Source: Pyrus communis (lineage: Eukaryota; Streptophyta; Magnoliopsida; Rosales; Rosaceae). Taken from it: 64,000 nt of DNA. The DNA lies in NCBI RefSeq assembly GCF_963583255.1, contig NC_084817.1:6285121-6349120 (forward strand). The letters run 5' to 3'. The notes under the pieces are model-generated. The model was not told where the DNA came from and searched no databases. It saw only the letters and a program-made list of their open reading frames with translations. A program made the position numbers and the translations under genes. Below are positions 59,652 to 64,000 of this stretch, one piece after another (within the stretch, counting starts at the first letter, position 1; every line of letters begins with the position of its first letter).

Positions 59652-60887
59652 ATGGGAATGAGCAGCATGAAGGTGCATCAATTCGCACGTGGACTCTGGG
59701 AGCACGAACCCTCCCTCACGCTTGGCTGCACCAAACGCTTACGCCCTCTTGCTCCCAAACTGGCCAACACCGCGGCCGCCACCTCCGACACTACTACCAC
59801 TCTCGCTCCTTTCGATCTCAAGAGTTTCATCAGACCTGAAAGTGGCCCCAGAAAACTTGGATCTTCTGACCATCTTCAGGAGAAGAAAGATTCCCCCCAC
59901 CCTCAGGTACTAAATATATCATATATGCTAAATTTATCATGCAATCATACATTTCTTACATGCCCTCAACACCTATGTTAGCTGAACAAACTAGGTTGAC
60001 AAACAAGAGTGTTAGACTGTGAATTTAGACTACAATTTTTGTTCATAATCAGTGTATACTAAATTATCAAGATTTGTAAGGTAATGTAAACATGGCAGTC
60101 TGACAATAGAATATCTACATGCTTAATATACGACTAAGACAAGGAGAATAAAATGAGTTTGCTGAAAAATTGATGATGGTGCAGGTAGAGACGCACCCTG
60201 GAGGGACACGCTGGAACCCTACGCAAGAACAGATAGGGATACTTGAAATGTTGTATAGAGAAGGAATGCGCACTCCTAATGCACAACAAATAGAGCAAAT
60301 CACGGCTAAACTTGGCAAGTACGGCAAGATCGAAGGAAAGAATGTGTTTTACTGGTTCCAGAATCACAAGGCACGTGAGAGGCAGAAGCAAAAGCGCAGC
60401 AGCCTCGGCCTCAGCCACTCTCCAAGAACACCGACTCCTGTAATTACCACCGTAAGTAACCCTAATTAGTCATAAAATGAAGTTGTTTATTATTTCAGCC
60501 ACTGGGGTTAGCTCAGTAATAAGTGTGGAAAGGGGGATGGGTAGGGGTAGCTAGGCTAGAGATACAAGGTTTAAAATCTTCCCTTGTAACAAAAACAAAA
60601 GGTGTTTATTGTTTTTATTTTACACGTTCATCCAACTTATGTTTACACATTCATCCAACTTATGTATATTATATGTTGTGTTTTTGCAGCTGGGAGAAAT
60701 AGTAGTGGAAAGAGAGGAAGATAGTCCGTACAAGAGAAAGTGTAGGAGCTGGGGATTTGATTGCTTGTTAGAAGGTGACCATAGTAGTGTAGTATGTAAG
60801 GTCGACAACGACGACGCCGTTAAGGGAGGTAGTGTTGGAGTTATGACTCTGGAGCTCTTCCCATTACATCCAGAAGGAAGAAAATGA
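59652..60887 (+). CDS. WOX4: WUSCHEL-related homeobox protein, WOX4 type
   Basis: join(59652-59906, 60185-60451, 60690-60887), all introns in phase 0 with CAG|GTACTA, GCAG|GTAGAG, ACC|GTAAGT and TTTTTGCAG|CTG junctions; 239 residues. Exon 1 has [20 protein letters not shown] and [13 protein letters not shown], characteristic of WOX4. Exon 2 gives the WUS-type homeodomain (about 93-157): [60 protein letters not shown]. Exon 3 ends with the WUS box TLELFPLHP (227-235), which recruits co-repressors. In Arabidopsis WOX4 is a nuclear transcription factor that maintains dividing vascular cambium cells downstream of TDIF/PXY peptide signalling. Three in-frame ATGs (59652, 59658, 59667) are possible; the third gives the MKVH start of the Arabidopsis protein. 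All homeodomain hallmark residues look intact, so the gene is probably functional. Confidence 0.95.
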
Positions 60888-61250
60888 TGGGATATGCTTA
60901 ATTTGACAATGTGATGTGCTTTCCTTCTTTTCTTGGTTTTCTTCTTTTCTTATTCGTTTCGGGAAAGAAGAAAGGCAAGTAATTGTCTCTTAATTTGTAC
61001 TGAAAGCTAGCTCTGCTTCTACTTCTGCCTTTTGGAACCAAAAGCACTTTTATTCCAATCTATCTCTATCTGTGATGGTGGTGGTGGATGTCACTGTTTT
61101 GACTACAGCAACTTAAAACGTTGAATCGAAGCTTTTTTAGGTTAAAAGCGGGAAGCCTGCTGAAGATTGGACACTGAAGTCCACGCACCCACTTCTTCTT
61201 AACCCTTGTAGTAAGTGGTAACGTACGTCTCCTTTCATCTGGATCCTTAT
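60888..61250. other. 3' region of WOX4-type gene
   Basis: Presumed 3' UTR and downstream DNA with a T-rich stretch at 60918-60957. No other gene is seen. Confidence 0.4.
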
Positions 61251-61410
61251 GAGTAATGTTAAGGAGATTAAATTTAGAAACTAAAATTACAAAGTAAATA
61301 ATGTGTAAATGAGCACATCTATCAACATTTAAGTAATAAACCAATTATCAACTTACAAGTCCTTTAGTTTTCAAAATTTAGTTTCTAAATTTAGTCTCCC
61401 TAACATTACA
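61251..61410. mobile_element. Short MITE, GAGTAATG family, copy 2
   Basis: About 160 bp with inverted ends GAGTAATGTTAAGGAGATTA and TAGTCTCCCTAACATTAC. AGAAACTAAAATTACAAA pairs with the minus reading of TTTAGTTTCTAAATTTAG. Homologous to 17165-17321. Confidence 0.65.
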
Positions 61411-61925
61411 CTACATTTCAAATTGAAAAAGATAAATGTCTTCTAGCGCCAATGTCAAAAAATTATATTAATATAATCCACCACTTATATGACTTTCATA
61501 AAAGTTGCCCTATCATTGTCATTGATTATTAAGAGACGGGCATTATTATTAGTTTTTCATCATTGCATTCCATATATTTCTATTCTTTTACTATAGCTAG
61601 TGGAACTAGGTGGGAGTGGGATTATCACTTGTTAACTGTGGGGAAAGTGATTAGCTTTAGGGAGGGAAGAATGAAAGATCATGTACAATTTGAAATAGCG
61701 AAAATTTTGGAACCGACTATCTCATGGTATGAATCAAGTGAATGAACGGCTGAGTATGTAATCAGAGATTCAATGATTAAGATCCAACAATTAAGAATAA
61801 TTCAATGGGATTAAGATCCAACAATTAAGAATAATTCAATGGCTAAGGATTGATCCAACAACCAATAATCTCGATTATACCATGCACTAGTCTATACTTG
61901 ACAAACTCCTAAACCTTAAACCCTT
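61411..61925. other. Intergenic; small direct repeat
   Basis: GATTAAGATCCAACAATTAA followed by GAATAATTCAATGG is tandemly duplicated at about 61776-61841. No gene. Confidence 0.45.
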
Positions 61926-62096
61926 ATTTTTTGAACAAAGTATATTATCTATACTAAAAGGTGGGGGAGTGGGCTAAGCCTCACAATAGGGTAGCAATAA
62001 TGTGGTTCAAATTCGCATTTGTCAAAAATCGAACCTAAGACCTATTACTTACAAGTAAAGAGGAATACACTAGACCGTAAACTAAGTGGCAAAATA
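61926..62096 (-). mobile_element. tRNA-derived SINE, copy 3
   Basis: Read on minus: CCACTTAGTTTACGGTCTAG, TCTTAGGTTCGATTTTTGAC (B box), CACATTATTGCTACC, TATTGTGAGGCTTAGCCCAC and a tail TTTGTTCAAAAAA. Same order of blocks as the copies at 13146 and 14953. Confidence 0.65.
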
Positions 62097-62264
62097 GACA
62101 AATATTTTGAATCTCTCAAGTATAATCCATCTATTTCAAAATTTAATTAGCCATATAATTCAACCTTGTCGTTTAGTATGTTTTTTTTTATGGGGGTTTT
62201 AACTTCAATCCTTGAAGAAGTTTGAAATTTAAAATAAACCTGGTGTTAGATTACATATTGATTA

Positions 62265-63327
62265 GGGTAAATTACATAAAACTACCTTAACTATTGGGTT
62301 AGTCACAGTTTCATACCTCATCTTTAAAAAATGTCAATGTCATACCTCATCTACGAATTTATTACAATTTCATACCTTCCGTCAGTTGTCTGTCAATTCC
62401 TCCGTTAAATGCTAATGTGGCTTGAGGAGGGATCCATTTTTTATTAAAAAATTAACTAAATATTAAAAAATAAAAAACCAAAAAACCAAACCCATATCCA
62501 ATTCTCCCATCAACCCGTGTCCCCCTTCCCAAAAACCCAGATCCCTTTCTCCCCGCCGGAAATTCCCCCCTACCCCCCCCCCCCCCGATACTTCCCATCA
62601 CCATCCTACCTTCACTCCACCGCGTCCCACCCAACCCTTTCTCCTCCGGTCCTACACCCAGATCTTCAAGTCGATATGCACCCATAAATTCCCCACCCCC
62701 CCCCCCCCCCCCCCCCGAGAACTTCCCAGCACCCTCCTACCTTTTCTCCACCGTGTCCCACCCAACACTCTCTCCTCCGATCCTACACCTAAATCTTCAA
62801 GTTGGTCTGCACCCATGGATTTCTTCAAGCCTGTCTTCTCCGACGACCCTTTTTTTCCGACTATCTGCACCCGAACGCCCAAAATGACGGCGTCAACCCA
62901 AATCCAGGGGGTGGCTTTGCGTGCCGTCAAGGATCTTCCTGGTTCGCTCAAGGTCGGCGCATCAGTGGCTCATAATAAGAGATTAACTATCAGTAGGGTG
63001 GTGAAGATGGAGGAAGACAGGCGGCGGTGGGGTGGTGAATGATGGTTTTTGTGGGGGGAAGGGATGGGAACACGGGATGTGACGATCTGTGGGTTTGGTT
63101 TTTTTTTAATTTTTTAATATTTAGTTAATATTTAATTAATTTTTTTAATAAAAAGTCGGTCCCACCTCAAGCGACGTCAGTATTTAACGGAGGAATTGAC
63201 AGACAATTGACGGAATGTATACAATTGTAACAAATTCGTAGATGAGGTATGACATTGACATTTTTTAAAGATGGGGTATGAAACTATGATTGACCCAATA
63301 GTTGAGGTAATTTTGTGTAATTTACCC
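62265..63327 (+). mobile_element. Pack-MULE carrying a BSD-domain-gene-like fragment
   Basis: The ends GGGTAAATTACATAAAACTA and the minus reading GGGTAAATTACACAAAATTA continue as TIRs of about 180 bp (shared ACTATTGGGT, CATCTTTAAAAAATGTCAAT, CTGTCAATTCCTCCGTTAAA). A perfect 9-bp duplication TATTGATTA lies at 62256-62264 and 63328-63336. No transposase. The interior is C-rich and genic. It includes poly(C) runs at 62573-62586 and 62696-62716 and an imperfect tandem duplication of about 100 bp (62586-62684 and 62715-62815, both containing CTCCACCG and TCCCACCCAAC). Confidence 0.85.
62815..63042 (+). pseudogene. Captured fragment resembling a plant BSD-domain protein
   Basis: The frame opens MDFFKPVFSDDP and later reads ALRAVKDLPGSLKVGASVAH. 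From memory, plant BSD-domain proteins begin MDFFKSVFSDDP and carry RAVKDLP-SLEVGASVAQ further on. The intervening WSFG/TLATKSES-type region is missing here, so the fragment is internally deleted or frame-shifted and ends in unrelated sequence. No BSD domain remains. Assignment is by recalled motif only. Confidence 0.5.
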
Positions 63328-63336
63328 TATTGATTA

Positions 63337-63529
63337 TAGTCCCCTATTGGGTCCTTCATTCAACATAATTAATGTGTATTTTATTCAATGTCTCCCAATA
63401 AATATTTAAATTTATTAATATACACATTCTAATTTATTTTTTGACCAAAAAAAGTTTTTTATTAATTTTATTTAACATTCTTCAAACTTAAAAGATTCAA
63501 TTAATGTACCTAAATGTTAGTACCGAAAT
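63337..63529. other. AT-rich spacer, no gene
   Basis: AT-rich DNA between the MULE and the probable LTR that starts at 63530. Nothing is recognised. Confidence 0.4.
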
Positions 63530-64000
63530 TGTCACATCCCCGCCGAGGCCCCACCACACCCCGGTGTTAGTGAACCCGCGCCGTGGCCAGGGCACAGTCT
63601 TCACGTGATCGTAACACTTGAGCGTACTTATTTACATCCAGTCCTGTCGTACAGACCACTAGAGGTGGTTCCGACTCGTGTGCATGGATATTTGATAAGC
63701 TATTGATTCAGTCGTACAGGTCACTATAGGTGACTCCGACTTATGTGCTAGCATTGATTGATGAGATATAGATAAGTCGTACAAGTCATGTGAGGTGACT
63801 CCGGCTAGCATGTTGATATACTATTGATTCAGCCGTATAGGTTACATGAGTTGACTCCGGTTAACATGTTGATGAGTTATTGGTTTAGCCGTACAGGCCA
63901 CAATAAGTGGATCCGGTTGACATACCATTTCATATTGATTTATTTCACTTGGGTTAATTATTCTTGTTGAGATATTTGACACGGCATAACTGTGAGACTG
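63530..64000. repeat. Probable LTR start with five imperfect ~60-bp tandem repeats, cut by window end
   Basis: TGTCACATCCCCGCCGAGGC resembles the TGTCACATCC start of several plant gypsy LTRs. From about 63645, units of 56-66 bp each contain (A/G)(T/C)CGTACAGG(T/C)CAC...GGTGACTCCG(A/G)(C/T)T; they start near 63645, 63711, 63775, 63831 and 63887. The element continues beyond the window, so neither LTR nature nor orientation is proven. Confidence 0.5.

Noticed and set aside
62815..63042. BSD-like ATG frame as a small gene
   Set aside because: Lies inside a MULE with perfect TSD, lacks the BSD domain, and is internally deleted.

Overview
This is a plant nuclear window: about 64 kb of AT-rich, repeat-dense DNA with genes that carry GT-AG introns, plus LTR retrotransposons, MULEs, MITEs and SINEs. 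Several repeats look to me like ones common in Rosaceae (apple/pear/Prunus type): the SINE family, the foldback MITEs and the TIR ending in GGGTAAATT. That placement is from memory and has not been checked by a search.

Only four host genes can be supported. (1) 681-3246, minus strand: a two-exon gene for a membrane-anchored SPRY-domain protein, with a MITE in its intron. (2) 10580-11830, plus strand: an intronless, probably plastid-targeted NYN-domain nuclease-like protein with a C2H2 finger inserted in the domain. (3) 19008-19490, plus strand: an intronless DREB A-5/DEAR-type AP2/ERF repressor with an EAR motif. (4) 59652-60887, plus strand: a three-exon WUSCHEL-related homeobox gene of the WOX4 type, a vascular cambium regulator. 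They are unrelated single genes far apart; nothing suggests a cluster or pathway.

The rest is mostly mobile DNA. A 7.1-kb degenerate Ty1/copia element lies on the minus strand at 23380-30509 (LTRs about 250 bp, TSD ATAGT). A 13.8-kb degenerate Ty3/gypsy element lies on the plus strand at 33660-47426 (LTRs about 1.1 kb, TSD ATAAC). The gypsy element has two RNase H regions and a 4-kb 3' domain with an antisense plant-mobile-domain-like reading frame, as in the Tat lineage. Two MULEs with long TIRs and perfect 9-bp TSDs (8307-9949 and 62265-63327) appear to be Pack-MULEs: the first carries exon 1, intron and part of exon 2 of a kinesin-13 gene, and the second a fragment resembling a BSD-domain gene. 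A tandem TRIM array (53392-53852), a CACTA-like element full of subterminal repeats (55481-57242), two members of a 0.8-1.0 kb TIR family (6671 and 31607), three foldback/MITE families with two copies each, and three SINE copies complete the picture. The window ends inside what is probably another LTR, with five imperfect repeats of about 60 bp.

The most notable observations are the two gene-fragment-carrying MULEs, the antisense ORF of the gypsy element, the nested TRIM/MITE/CACTA site, and a small overlapping uORF at the NYN gene. No previously undescribed system is claimed.
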